Assembly: GCA_963669155.1 (NCBI GenBank)
Contig: OZ022588.1
Span: 10,950,067 to 11,014,066, forward strand
Reading direction: 5' to 3'
Source: Arbacia lixula
Taxonomy: Eukaryota > Echinodermata > Echinoidea > Arbacioida > Arbaciidae
Length of the DNA stretch: 64,000 nt
A model generated the notes under the pieces. It made no database searches. It saw nothing but the letters and a program-made list of their open reading frames with translations, and had not been told where the DNA came from. Positions 21,615 to 33,009 of this stretch are shown here, in pieces. The translations under genes were made by a program, and so were the position numbers. Each line of letters starts with the position of its first letter. Positions within the stretch are counted from its first letter, which is position 1.

Positions 21615-24457
21615 GTGAGTATAATACCTGCACTGAATCAGTCACATTTCTTTTCTGTTCTACTCTTTCAAATTTCAACTTCAAAGTGCAGTTTTATGTT
21701 TTTAAGCATACAACACCATATGCTTGTGTCCTGTAAATAAACAGGATTTGACGATGAACAGTAAGCATCGAGAGATGGAGGATAGGGAGGATAGAGGAAG
21801 AAGAGGGTTAACAAGGGGGAGGAAGGAATGCGGGCAAGGGGTTGGAAGGACATTGGAGGATGAACAGGCAAGGGGGAGGAAGTGGAAGAGGTAGAAGGAG
21901 AGGAAGACAACAAAAAGGAGAACAAACATAATGCATGAGTTGCATTAGTCTGTGAGATCCTTGAAAACCCTTAATTATTTCTTCTGCCTAAAAGCTGGCT
22001 GAGAAAGCGAGGTCATGTGGATGAAAGTTAATTGTTCTCCACTGAGGGCTAATTGCTACGTTACTCCATGGCTGCCTAAGTGCAGTATGGCATGACCAAG
22101 AGTTGTGTAGCCTGTCTAATGGTGACATGCATTATCTGTGGAAAAACTGCTTATGTTGGTTTACGCTTGTCGAAAGATAAAGATATCGTTAAACGTTTGA
22201 TTAGCATTGTTTATAGCATAAAGATCACTGTCATCTTGTCTTATAAGGGGTTTCAGTTAAATTAGACTGCATTTATAAGATTGTGCTAACTGAGAATCAG
22301 TGTTTTGAAGCACTCTTTCAAAGCACTTTTATACGAGAGTGTTTAAAAGATTTTTTTTCTGAGTGTGTTTAGGGCTCTTTCGAATAGCGCCTTTGTGCAG
22401 TTGTCAAAATGGGCAAGCGCTTTCTGTGCAGCATCATTGTGATGTCATTTAAATGAAGGGTAGCCCTTTTGCAGGTCAAAAAAGAAACTTATGTAAATTC
22501 TCCACAAATGCAAGAAAATTACTGTACAAGAACCTCCTTTAGAATATTAGAATAGGAAACTGACTTCAAGCAGAATTCTAGTAATTGCTAGATATTGACA
22601 AGGTTTTGGACATGTCATGCAAAAACTACTACCTACCAACCACAAGCCACAATATCATAAATGAAAACATGAATCACAACTACGGTCGGTATTAACTTCA
22701 CTGCCAGATTGTTCACTTAATGATATGTCTCTAAATCTGTCTAAGTGTTTCACTATGCAAGTTACATGTATATGATTAAGAAATCCTCCACAGCCAGAGT
22801 ACATTGATGACTCAAAGTTGAAATATTTTGAAAACAAAAAATTGCTTTGTCTTGAATCACAGACAAATTCTAAATGGACTTTACATTGTAAAAAAAAGTG
22901 CCACTCTTAGTTGCTATCTTAGCTTTTTAACATGTCAGTGTTCATCTTTTATGCACCCTCTCATGATAAACCAGTGAGCTTCTAAAATAGAAACTGCTAC
23001 TGTTTACTGAAGCCATTACCATGCTAAGACAGAAAAGTGTGTCAGAGCTTTGTAGAGTCTCTGGATACATACACTTAGTGGGGCGTGCTAATTAATAAAT
23101 GGGTGCACAAGGACTGTCTTACAAGGAGGACTACTGGTAGTATCTTGATGGAAGGAAAGGGTCTCCATGGTGATATATAAATATTTACTCTCTTCTCATT
23201 GGTGCGTATTTAAGGCTGTGCTCTCACAAAAGGTTGACAACCAAAAAGAATATTTTGCATTAATTTTGTGTGATGTTTGTATTTCTTCATGACATTTTGT
23301 TGTAAATGTATATGCATGGTGTATTTGAAATGCGAAATATTTGAAATGCGATGACTGTATGGAAGGTCCAACATGTCAACATGTCATTAAACCTTAAATG
23401 CTACTTATATCACCATCAAATCACACAAATCCCATAGAGCAGGTGTTTCTCTGGCTCACACAGGGTCAAATGTACTCCAGATGGATAGGAGACTTGTGTC
23501 AATTACTTTGATTCAGACCACAGATCAGCTTAAAATTACAGTGAATGGAAGATCCTAATGGTACATCAAACAAAGTAGACGCTGATGATGTGAGTGTTTG
23601 TAATGTGTTCACAATTTTCACCCTAACTACTGAGTAAGGCGTTATTACATTACATTACATTACATTATTGTTATAATTACATTACATTGACATGTATCTA
23701 GTGAAATGAACTCTAATTAATCAATTGTTGCTAGACTGTAAAACCTGAAAAGCCTTGAGATCACATACAAAAATTGCATATTAGGCTGTAGGCTGAATAT
23801 ATGCCTTATATTCATTTTTCTGCATAGTGTTGGGCCTTCACTAACATAGATACACATGTACACTGCCCTACTTTGACAAAAGGAAGCAAGTAACAAATCA
23901 TTCAAATTTGGGTTATTAGTACTTGAAAATTGTACCCAGCATTCCCTACATACAGACAAAAGCTGGGGAAGAAATATTCATCGTGCTGCGCGATATTCCA
24001 TCTTCCATAATGTGGTGTGGCTCTGATGCCAAGTCGCCAATACAAGTGACAGATCCATTTTACTTACATGTATTTATAAGAAAAGTCTCTGTTGTTAGTT
24101 GCACCCTTATGTCAAAGTAGGGCAGTACAGTACCACTATTACAGTGTGAGGTTTGGTGAGATGGTAGGCCATGACCCTGGATGTACTTTTGTCTGTAGTG
24201 AGGTTTGCAGGTAGCAAGGCCAGCAGACCTTAACAAGATCAGCATTAAGGCCTCTAACAGGCCATATGCCAAGTCAGATTTACCATCTCACTGTAAGCAT
24301 CGCTGTTCCCGCCTTACATTAAAGCTAGAGCTGCCCTTTTTGCAGACACATTCAACTGCTATAGGCCTGAACAATTCTGTAAATGAAAATCTATTGGTCT
24401 TGTTTGTGAAATACGACATTTACCACATAATTTGAATACAGGAACAAAAACAAAATA
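21615..24457. other. Intron sequence, mostly featureless
   Basis: Contains a purine-rich tract (21760-21915) and a short (ACATT)n run near 23644-23670. No conserved coding or RNA feature was recognised. Confidence 0.5.
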
Positions 24458-24600
24458 GGTGTTGTGGTAAAGGTGTTGTGAGCTGTGACTGAAGATGTTG
24501 AGGTCACATGTTCGAGCCCAGCCATGACACTTGTGTCACTTCAGCAAGATACTTTATCCATATTACTGCTCTCTACCCAGGAGTTTAAATAGGTGTTTGT
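24458..24600 (+). repeat. tRNA-derived SINE (deuterostome type)
   Basis: A Pol III B-box-like GTTCGAGCC is at 24510-24518. It is followed by the body ACTTCAGCAAGATACTTTAT, CC, ATATTACTGCTCTCTACCCA and GGAGTTTAAATAGG. This resembles, from memory, a widespread tRNA-derived SINE class with a body of the type CTTGGGCAAGACACTTTATC. The head is diverged, so no functional tRNA is implied. Confidence 0.65.
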
Positions 24601-25848
24601 TGGGAGGTGGGCAGTAACATTTAAGGCAGTCTATGTGATATCATCACAAAAACAGATATGTCAGTTAAGTGAGAAATGGCAAGAGTCTAAGTATATAATT
24701 TTGCATGCTTCGCCTAATGTATTGGCTCTTTTTATTTGTGCCACAATCTCCAGAGAAAGCTCAAGAAAATACACTTAGAATATGACCTTGTGAGCATTTG
24801 TGGCACAGTGGGAGAGGAATATACCACATCATACAAATCATATCATACAAAGAGTGACATAAGATGATTATTCTCATGAGGTACGTAAAGGCTTTTAAGG
24901 GGTTTGAACGCATCAGCATAAGTAATTTCTGTGCAATAAAATTAAAATTTAAGTAGTCATAAAACGATGCATTGATTATGCTAATGAAAAGATAACTGAT
25001 AAAATTGATTTACAACTTCTCCATTGGTTATTCAAGAAAACTGTGAATTGTTTAATCAAGTAGCAAATACCGATCTGGTATAAATGTTATTAACATTGGT
25101 AGGAGTTGGGAAAGTCTAGAGCAAATGATATTAAATGCACTTTTGATGTATCACACCTGGTATCAGACCATCTAATAGGTCACCCACGCAGAGGTCACAT
25201 GACCATTCATGCTGCTGATGACCTCCACCTTCTGTTGACATATTACACATTGCTGAAAGGAAATGAGGGTTCCATGGCTCATATACTATGACTAGGCAGG
25301 GGGTGTAACAGATTATATGCTTGTGTTCATTTAATTTGGTGTTGCAGACTTTGTGCCTTGAGCTTAAAGACAGAGTAGGCTTTTTTACAAAAGTCATGAA
25401 CCTGGGCATGGATCAGCAGTATAGCAGTATATTAGAAAAGTTAGAAATGTCGGAAAAAGCGTTCATGCTATGATGACTTCATATTTCTTCTTTATCTACC
25501 CTTCTTTCTTTCTCTTTCCCACTTCCCTCTCTCTGATACTCTCTCTTTCTCTTTTTCTCAGTTGTTAGACACACACATTTTCTCTCTCTCTCTCTCTCTC
25601 TCTCTTGATGACATTTGTGGTTTGGTTCTTTCTCCAAATATTACCTTTAAAATTGTTTTTGGTAATATCAATTGACATACAAAGAAGCTTTTTTCAGTAT
25701 CATCCATATTTAACTCACTCATTCTGTGGTTTTTAACAATCTTTGTACCAAGCTATGCATATGCCAATGATTCACCAAACAAACAATATACCTTGGTATG
25801 GTAATGAGAGGGTTAACTTTGTTTTGTTGTAACGTCTCTCCATTACAG
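24601..25848. other. Intron sequence with CT tract
   Basis: Nothing recognised except a pyrimidine-rich stretch at 25497-25612 ending in a perfect (CT)n of about 24 bases. Confidence 0.5.
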
Positions 25849-25927
25849 CAAGGATGTCCGCCTGCCTGTTCAGCTGCAGAGAGCTATGGCTGCAGAGGCA
25901 GAGGCTGCCAGGGAGGCCAGGGCTAAG
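25849..25927 (+). CDS. STOM: Stomatin coding exon F: coiled-coil start
   Basis: Acceptor CTCTCCATTACAG, donor AAG|GTATGT. It completes isoleucine and encodes KDVRLPVQLQRAMAAEAEAA then REARAK, the strongly conserved helix following the SPFH domain. It ends in phase 0. Confidence 0.95.
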
Positions 25928-25969
25928 GTATGTCCCCACCATGTCTTCATCTCTGTCCCCACCACCTGT

Positions 25970-26019
25970 TCAGCTCTGCTTCTTTCTTTTTCCCGCTTTC
26001 TCTCTCTCTCCCTCTCTCC

Positions 26020-26050
<31 letters not shown>

Positions 26051-26540
26051 CCGCTTTCTCTCTCTCTCTCCCGCTCTCTCTATCTCTCTCCCGCTCTCTC
26101 TATCTCTCTCTCTCCCTCTCTCTCTCTCTCTCCCTCTCTCTCTCTCCCGCTCTCTCTCTCTCTCCCCCCTCTCTCTCTCTCTCTCTCTCTGTCTCTCTGT
26201 CTCTCCATCTTTCTCTTTTTCTCTTTCTTTCCTTCTCTCTTTTTCTCCCATTCCCCTCACTCCTTTATCAACTTCCTGTCCTATTTTAGCTCTGTCTTCT
26301 TCTCTGTCCCCTCCTCCCCTACAGCTCTGTCTATCTTGTCTCTTTCTTTCTCTCTCCCCCTCTCCCTCTCTCTCTGTCTCTCCATCTTTCTCTTTCTCTC
26401 TTTCTTTCCTTCTCTCTTTTTCTCCCATTCTCCTCACTCCTTTATCAACTTCCTGTCCTATGTTAGCTCTGTCTTCTTCTCTGCCCCCTCCTCCCCTAAA
26501 GCTCTGTCTATCTTGTATCATTCTCTCTCTATGCTTCTTT
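25970..26540 (+). repeat. Pyrimidine-rich tract with a roughly 176-bp duplication
   Basis: Dense CTCTCT and CCCG-CTCTC arrays begin about 45 bases after the exon F donor. A segment containing CTCCTCCCCTACAGCTCTGT (about 26315) is repeated at about 26491 with the variant CTAAAGCTCTG. The first version contains CCTACAGCTCTG, an acceptor-like site in a strong pyrimidine context. The overlapping 119-248-residue ORFs are low complexity and not accepted. Confidence 0.9.
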
Positions 26541-27060
26541 GTATCACCAGGTTGTTCAGTGGCACAATTACTTCAAGCTTATAGTTTGTTGGCAGTTTAG
26601 CAGATCATCATTCATAATCTTGGTCAGGAGAAAATGGTCAGATAAATACAAACCAATGTATCATGGAAAATACATGTTATCAGAGTTTTTTTAATTGCTT
26701 GATAAGATGAACACAATATTTGAATGAAATAATCAACAGAATCATACAAATAATGCCTATTCTTTTTACATAAAAAATGATAGTATGATATTGCTTCTGT
26801 ATTGAACCCATTTTCTACTGGGACTACATATATGCGGGCTGGTTTTTTTCTGAGATACTAAGCAGCATGACTCCTATACAATCTGCTCTTCAGACAGTGG
26901 ACAACAGGCTATGAATAAACTTCAAATACCTTATAGAACACCATAAAGCCACAACCCTTTCGTTTACTGCAGTTCCGAGGCAAATTTTGACTTCCTATCT
27001 GGACCGGGGTTCACCATGCCTGTAGATCTAACCGTGAGCAACAGGGTTAATCACATCTCT
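26541..27060. other. Intron sequence with no identified feature
   Basis: AT-rich sequence with no recognised element. Confidence 0.45.
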
Positions 27061-27107
27061 ATGTATTTTCCCTCCGCCCTCTCTCTCTCTATCCCTCCCT
27101 CTCACCC

Positions 27108-27210
27108 TCTCTCGCCCCCCTCTTGCCCCCCTCTTGCCCCCCTCTTTCCCCCCTCTTGCCCCCCTCTTGCCCCCCTATTGCCCCCCTCTTGCCCCCCTCT
27201 CGCCCCCCTC
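27108..27210 (+). repeat. 11-bp C-rich tandem repeat forming the polypyrimidine tract of exon G
   Basis: About nine units of TTGCCCCCCTC lie directly against the acceptor TTGTGCAG at 27218. Variants in single units (TTTCC, TATTG, TCTCG) show it is an array rather than random C/T sequence. Confidence 0.95.
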
Positions 27211-27218
27211 TTGTGCAG

Positions 27219-27388
27219 GTGATTGCAGCAGAGGGTGAGCAGAATGCCTCCCGAGCCCTGAAGGAGGCGGCAGACACCATCTCAGAGTCACCCACAGCCC
27301 TCCAGCTGCGCTACCTGCAGACTCTCAACACCATCTCTGCTGAAAAGAACTCCACCATCATCTTCCCTCTGCCCATCGACCTCCTCAA
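27219..27388 (+). CDS. STOM: Stomatin coding exon G: C-terminal domain
   Basis: The acceptor is TCTTGTGCAG. It encodes [18 protein letters not shown] then [20 protein letters not shown] and [18 protein letters not shown], matching the stomatin C-terminal oligomerisation region. The preferred end is CTCAA|GTAAGT, a near-consensus donor with phase 2. Without splicing, the frame would read K and stop at 27391-27393. Splicing to the 28811 exon is favoured because it restores a clean short C-terminus. Confidence 0.93.
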
Positions 27389-27393
27389 GTAAG

Positions 27394-28280
27394 TTCGCCG
27401 TCAATCCGACGTCTTGCCCCCCCCTCCCGATACTTCAAACATGGTTTTCATGAATCGTCACAACGCCGACCATTTCGCAGGGTTTATCCCAAGACCCAAC
27501 AGACAGGCCTACAAAATGATACAAAACAGGTCACAACAGTCACAACGCATCGTACTAGTACACTGACAAGATGCACTGCGCCTATCTAGCTAGCCATTCT
27601 GATCGCAATGCTTAGGACTACAGCTCATGGATTTTTTTTGCAGCGTGGTGTAGCTAGCAGTGACAAAGTACATGCGCTCTGGATACAACAATAATTAACA
27701 ACCATCAAAATGTTTGCGTGTTGTTATTTGCGCCTCAGTCGCAAAATTTGCGAGAAAAATCTTAACACTGCTAAAACCTACCACGTTCACAGTGATACAG
27801 ATAGTCTGCAGAGCTGCACTTTGTGTCTTGGTATTACATGTGACATGAAACACTTACAAAGGTGCTGATTTATGCGCAAGTGTATATTGCCAAAGATGTC
27901 TGCACATGTTGTGGATACTCCATGACAAGAGCACTGCAGAAAGTCTTAAGAACCTCCATGGTCCTGTCTTAGATATATTTGCGATTGATCGCAACTTGAC
28001 TTGCAATTGATATCAACCGAAATGGCGTACATTAGAGATAGGGGATTGGACTTTTGACTGATGCAGATCAATTGTAACTCTTTATATGATGGGGCCTAGA
28101 AGCTCTCTGAACAGTTCGTGTGTGAGGCATGTCACTGACGTGTCACTGCCTGTGTCCAAAAAGCATCAACCGGGACAATGGTTGCTATGGCACCTACGGA
28201 CAAGTTTTAGTGGCAATCAGTGATTTCAAGGGAGAGTCAGTATGCAATTTGAGTGAGATATTCCTGGAAGTCTCACAGAT
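27394..28280. other. Last stomatin intron, 5' part
   Basis: Contains a decayed foldback relative of the 14789 element (27966-28097; GCGATTGATC on one side, GATCAATTG and ATGATGGGGCC on the other). No coding feature was seen. Confidence 0.45.
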
Positions 28281-28282
28281 CT

Positions 28283-28399
28283 GGGCCCCGTTGCATAACA
28301 CTTATCAATGGTAACTACCATATTAACGCTGGTTCAAGGTTGTTATAGAGGTTGCCATTAGAAGCAAAGTTACCATCAATGGTTTATGCAACAGGGCCC
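28283..28399. mobile_element. Foldback element, GTTGCATAA family
   Basis: It begins GGGCCCCGTTGCATAACACT and ends with the complement of GGGCCCTGTTGCATAAACC. Inside are ATGGTAACTACCAT and GCAAAGTTACCATCAATGG, also present in the element at 20827. It is non-coding. Confidence 0.7.
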
Positions 28400-28654
28400 T
28401 GCTTGCGAGTAGGTTTGTTATTATGTCATGTTGTTCTTCCGGGGAGGTTCTGGATCAGTTAGAGAGTTGAGTATGGCCAACCAATCAACAACATGTCATC
28501 AGTTTACTTTCCCGTCTCTTAGTTTGCATGAAGTGTTCACATAAAGCGTTCCACATCGTAAACAAGTCCCTTATATTTATTTACACAGTATTATGTAAAT
28601 GTTATATAAATCTAATTAACAAATTGTCATGATTCTCAATGTTATGTTTAATGC

Positions 28655-28725
28655 TTGATGAACCCAGGGCGCCCGGGGAGAGCAGTGCTTTGCTCTCTGA
28701 CGGGGCTGCCTTGGTAAAAATTAAA
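28655..28725 (+). repeat. SINE/LINE-like 3' tail
   Basis: GGAGAGCAGTGCTTTGCTCT, CTGACGGGGCTGCCTTGG, TAAAAATT and an A-run occur in that order. The hairpin followed by a CCTTGGTAAA...A(n) end resembles retroposon 3' tails. It sits 90 bases upstream of the last stomatin exon. Family not named. Confidence 0.4.
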
Positions 28726-28810
28726 AAAAAAGATGGAATATATAAATATATAAATAAATCTATAGATAAATCATCTTTCTCTTCATTTTCTTTGATCTTT
28801 CTCCCTTCAG

Positions 28811-28826
28811 TGCCCTGAGGAAGTAA
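28811..28826 (+). CDS. STOM: Stomatin terminal coding exon H (short)
   Basis: The acceptor is GATCTTTCTCCCTTCAG, with a good pyrimidine tract. Joined to exon G it reads ...PIDLLNALRK followed by TAA at 28824-28826. Length and position suit the variable stomatin C-terminus. The call rests on splice signals and phase only, since this tail is not conserved between animals. A candidate polyadenylation signal AATAAA is at 29630-29635. Confidence 0.65.
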
Positions 28827-31180
28827 AGCTTCAAAAGTTTTGGAGAAGACTTCCTTCCTGCACATTCACTGCACAGTCCGCTGGTGCCCGTGCTTCTTTA
28901 CATATCCTACCCACCTTGATGAAAGACTACAAATTCCGACTGTCCTTTGGTGACCAGTCACCTCTATATATAAAAAGTCAGTATGCCAGACCATAAAATG
29001 CAAATGGTGTAAGAAGACATTATTCATTTTGTAATGCATGTAATTGGGGAGGGGCGATGTAGGATTGGTATGTTCCAAGGAGATGATTGTATATACTGTA
29101 TCTTAACACGAGAATGGTAATATAATCCAAAGAGATATTTGCATTTATTTGAAATGGGGAGCTCTTGCTTTTTAACAATGGCCAACCGCAACAAATATTT
29201 TATTTTAAGGGACAGTATAGGCTATGGAACATGTCACCAAAAACAGCAAGGAAAAGAAATGTATGGACTAGGAGCAGGTGTGAGGATGAGATGAAGGAGA
29301 TTTTTGAGAGAGTGGAAGAAGGCTTTGTTCTGGTTGAGCAGGGCTCCCTACAAGCTGTTTGCAAAATGTCAATAATACTCATACATCGTTAAAAGTATTT
29401 TATCACTTAAGTATGGGAAAGAACCCCCTCCCAAATATTAACGAACTGTAAAGGAGTGCTTTTTTCGCTTGCATAATGCTTGTACCCTGGACAACTTATC
29501 CTAAGTGCGTTCATGAGGATGAGTAAAGTTCTACATAACTGTATTTCTGGAAAAGAATTTCTCCAAAGACACATCGTCAAAGGAGATAAATTCAACTCAT
29601 GGCATATATAGGCATATATAGAGTGAGTGAATAAAGAAATAGTTTTGGTTCATGAATTCATATCTAATATGTCTATCTATTTAAAGGTCCATTCACATCA
29701 AAGATATTTTCTGCAGCCGCAAGCAGATGCAGGAAACCTCTTCAATGTGAACGGAGGTCAAGATATAGAGAGAGAAATAGACGTTTTCTCTTTTCACTAA
29801 TAACAGCATGTGCAGTAACTATTTGGATATCATATCGAATGTAATACCAAAATATCAAATATGTGTAGGAGGATTTTACTATGTAAAGAAATAATCCCAT
29901 CTGAACATTTTGTATATTGTACTGTTCATAGATAGATAAACATATATATATATGCATATATTTATGATAGCAAAATTCTTTCTTTTATTATTTCTGTTGT
30001 TATTACTGTACATGGAGTCATGAACAAACATTTTACAAACTTTTTGTGATTTCTTTTTATATAACTGTTCTAGTATTTTAGTATTTTTCCTTATCAGTTC
30101 AGAATGCTTTACCAATTTTGATTTTGTTTTCTAAATTGTTTTCTTTTTTTATTCCGTCATATGAACAGAAATGTAACAAACCTACTGGTAAAATGTTCTG
30201 TTACTTTCATTTGAAATCAGTGATTTTATAACCTTAACCGTTTGAGTTGTATTATACAATATTTATCCATGTACAGACCAAAAAGGTATAGGGAAAAGGA
30301 TTGCAGAAATGCTTGTGGTTAGAAGGTCGAATTACTTATTGCTTCAAAATATTTAAAAATGAAGATGATACATTGGTCTTATATTATTGAGAAAAAAGGA
30401 AAAGAAATGTCTTTTTTCATTAATCTTGTACATAACTTGTAAAAATTTACCAAAATATAATCTATTGCATTTATGTACTACAGTGCTACTATAATTATGT
30501 GGGGGTATTCGGAAATACGAATAACAGTCATGAAGAATTGGAGGTGAAATTCAAAGTGTGCAGTTCATATCTGTGGTGGCTTGTAGAAGATCGCTTACAA
30601 TTTTACATTTTGAAGTGCATGAAAACTCTCCAAGCCCTTTAAAAGCAATTTGTACCATAGTAGAGCCTGTCTTTCATCAGATATTTAATGATAGAATAGT
30701 AACAAACTGCTATCACACATTGTATGTGTCTAACTCCATCCGACCTGTATCTTTATAGACCATATATTACGTTTCTTATGTCATAGCTGATATTTAGATG
30801 CTTGAAGTATATATATATTGATCACGCAGTCACAGATAGTTGATATGTTGTTAAATGTGCATGGCAAGATTTAGTTTACATGATTCATGCTGATTCATGT
30901 ATGTAGTCACATGGTTCATGAAATCAGAAAAATATCTAATTCACCATAGAATTCTGTTGTATTTCAAAAATATCGATGTACTGTATGTTTTCTTGTAAAC
31001 TATTGAGTGCCAAACAGATTTGGCACAATACATTAATGTCACTTTTTTTATCCTTTTTGTTTGTTTTATTTGTTAGCAGAACAGACCAAACTGTACAATG
31101 TTATGTTACATGGAGTATAGCTGGACTCGTTGAATGTGATGTGCTTGCTGTGAGTTCTACATTGCACATGGTTTGACTGT
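28827..31180. other. Stomatin 3' UTR and AT-rich flank
   Basis: No coding feature was seen. Possible poly(A) signals include AATAAA at 29630-29635. The remainder is AT-rich with a short TATATA run near 29940. The exact transcript end cannot be determined. Confidence 0.45.
29630..29635 (+). promoter_or_regulatory. Candidate polyadenylation signal of stomatin
   Basis: AATAAA occurs about 800 bases after the proposed stop codon. It is the first perfect hexamer I noticed on the plus strand downstream of the stop. The downstream GU-rich element was not assessed. Confidence 0.35.
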
Positions 31181-31995
31181 CAGAGACGGTTTGTCTTTTC
31201 TGTTTATGGCTCCAATGCTACTCCAGTGACATATTAATGATACATCCTCACATACTTGACCGATAACTCCAAAATAATGTTGCTAATATCCATTGTTGAA
31301 TCAAAGACTGTTCTTCTTTTCTGTTGAATAGCTCCAATTCACTCCAAGTGACAGATTAATGATACATCCCCACATACCTGACCGATAACTCCAAAATGAT
31401 GTTGCTAATATCCAATGTTGAATCAAATACTGTTTTTCTTTTCTGTTGAATAGTTCCATTGCACTCCAAGTGACAGATTGATGCATACATCCCCACATAC
31501 CTGAATGATAACTCCAAAATGACGTTGCTAATATCCATTGTTGAATCAAAGACTCTTTGTCTTTTCTGTTAAATAGTTCCAATGCACTCCAAGTGACAGA
31601 TTCATGCATATATCCCCACATACCTGACTGATGACTCCAAAATGATGTTGCTAATATCCAATGTTGAATCAAAGAATGTTTGTCTTTTCTGTTGAATAGT
31701 TCCAATGCACTCCAAGTGACAGATTCAGGCATACATCCCCACATACCTGACTGATGACTCCAAAATGATGTTGCTAATATCCGATGTTGAATCAAAGACT
31801 GTTTTTCTTTTCTGTTAAATAGTTCCAATGCACTCCAAGTGACAGATTCAGGCATACATCTTTACCTGACCGATAACTCCAAAATGATGTTGCTGATATC
31901 CAATGTTGAATCAAAGACTCTTTGTCTTTTCTGTTAAATAGTTCCAATGCACTCCAAGTGACAGATTCATGCATACATCCCTACATACCTGACCG
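31181..31995 (-). repeat. 123-bp tandem repeat, about seven copies
   Basis: Each unit contains CTGACCGATAACTCCAAAAT, GATGTTGCTAATATCCAATG, TTGAATCAAAGACTGTTT and GCACTCCAAGTGACAGATTC. The period of 123 keeps a minus-strand frame open for 184 codons, with a repeating ESVTWSALELFNRK motif. Coding is unlikely: other units carry frameshifts and stops in the same frame, and no splice signals or starts are shared. Confidence 0.9.
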
Positions 31996-32947
31996 CTAAC
32001 TCTAAAATCACATGAATGAGCAGGATATAAGCAGTCATGTAATATAACATGTTCGGTGGTCAACAATGTCAGTTGTGGGAAGAATTCAGCTCTGTACAGT
32101 TTCAGTTCATTCTGCTCAGCATTAAATATACAATATCCAACAGATCGAAATCTTAAAATGCTAGAATGGGAAGCAGGGAGTATGGGAATATGAAAGTTAT
32201 TTTTCACTGACAAATACTGGAAGGTGATTACATGTCCTTTGTACTGCTCTCACTATTCTTTCAATGTGTAGAAAACACTGTCCATGTGATGATGGACTGT
32301 ACTTAAAATGCTGACAGCATGCTCTTATAATTGCATATAATTGCTTAATTATGATGATGCCTAGAAGACCCTAGTCGCCATTCAATGATAGCGGAGTGAT
32401 GCCAGCATACAAATTGGGAGAAATGAGCAAGCAAGATTATCTGGTTTTATTAAATTATGTCTGTACACTTTAATTGTTGTGTCAAATTGAGTAGTCAGAT
32501 ATTCTCAAGTCAGTTATTTCATACCAAGTGGTTGTGTTAATAAATTGATACAATTCGATGTTACATATGTGATTTCAGACATTGTGTCTTTCTGGTTGAC
32601 TTGCATTACTGGCTGGTAGGTTGGGCAGCTGGGCCATGTTTTACCAAGCTGTTCTTAAGCTACTAAAGACTTTACGCACGACTGGTGATCCTTTCTTGTG
32701 CTAAATCAGATTCTCAATCATTTTGATTCCTACTCGGCTAAAGCTGAAATCTGATCATCAGAATTATCATGAATATTTCATGATTTTGTCAAATTTTATT
32801 AGGGTTTAAACAGGAACAAATTGTGGTATCTCATTTAGCACAAGAAGGGGTCACCAGTCATACCTAAAGTCGTTTCTAGCTTATGATCAGCTTGGTAAAA
32901 CACCCCCCTGGGATAGAAAGAGGCCCATATGTTGGAATGGGGCTCAC

Positions 32948-33009
<62 letters not shown>

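Larger units (their letters stand above)
3240..28826 (+). other. STOM: Stomatin gene (eight coding exons mapped; first exon missing)
   Basis: The exons are 3240-3346, 12977-13049, 14542-14624, 20328-20531, 21559-21614, 25849-25927, 27219-27388 and 28811-28826. Every intron begins GT and ends AG, and the phases (0, 1, 0, 0, 2, 0, 2) join into one frame of 261 codons plus TAA. The product has the stomatin plan. A hydrophobic hairpin with a mid-membrane proline comes first, then the SPFH/band-7 domain with ERAVIFRLGR, DSVTVSVDAVVYYRV and TRLLAQTTLRNVLGTK, a coiled-coil AMAAEAEAAREARAKVIAAE, and the terminal oligomerisation region. Stomatins are cytoplasm-facing monotopic proteins of plasma membrane and vesicles that oligomerise in cholesterol-rich domains and modulate channels and transporters. 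Close similarity to vertebrate STOM/STOML3 is recalled, not aligned. The roughly 25-residue N-terminus, with its expected palmitoylation site, is not located. Confidence 0.93.

Noticed and set aside
25854..26600. 183-248-codon ORFs on both strands near stomatin exon F
   Set aside because: Exon F read through into CT microsatellite; Ser/Leu/Phe composition and its reverse Arg/Glu composition come from (CT)n.
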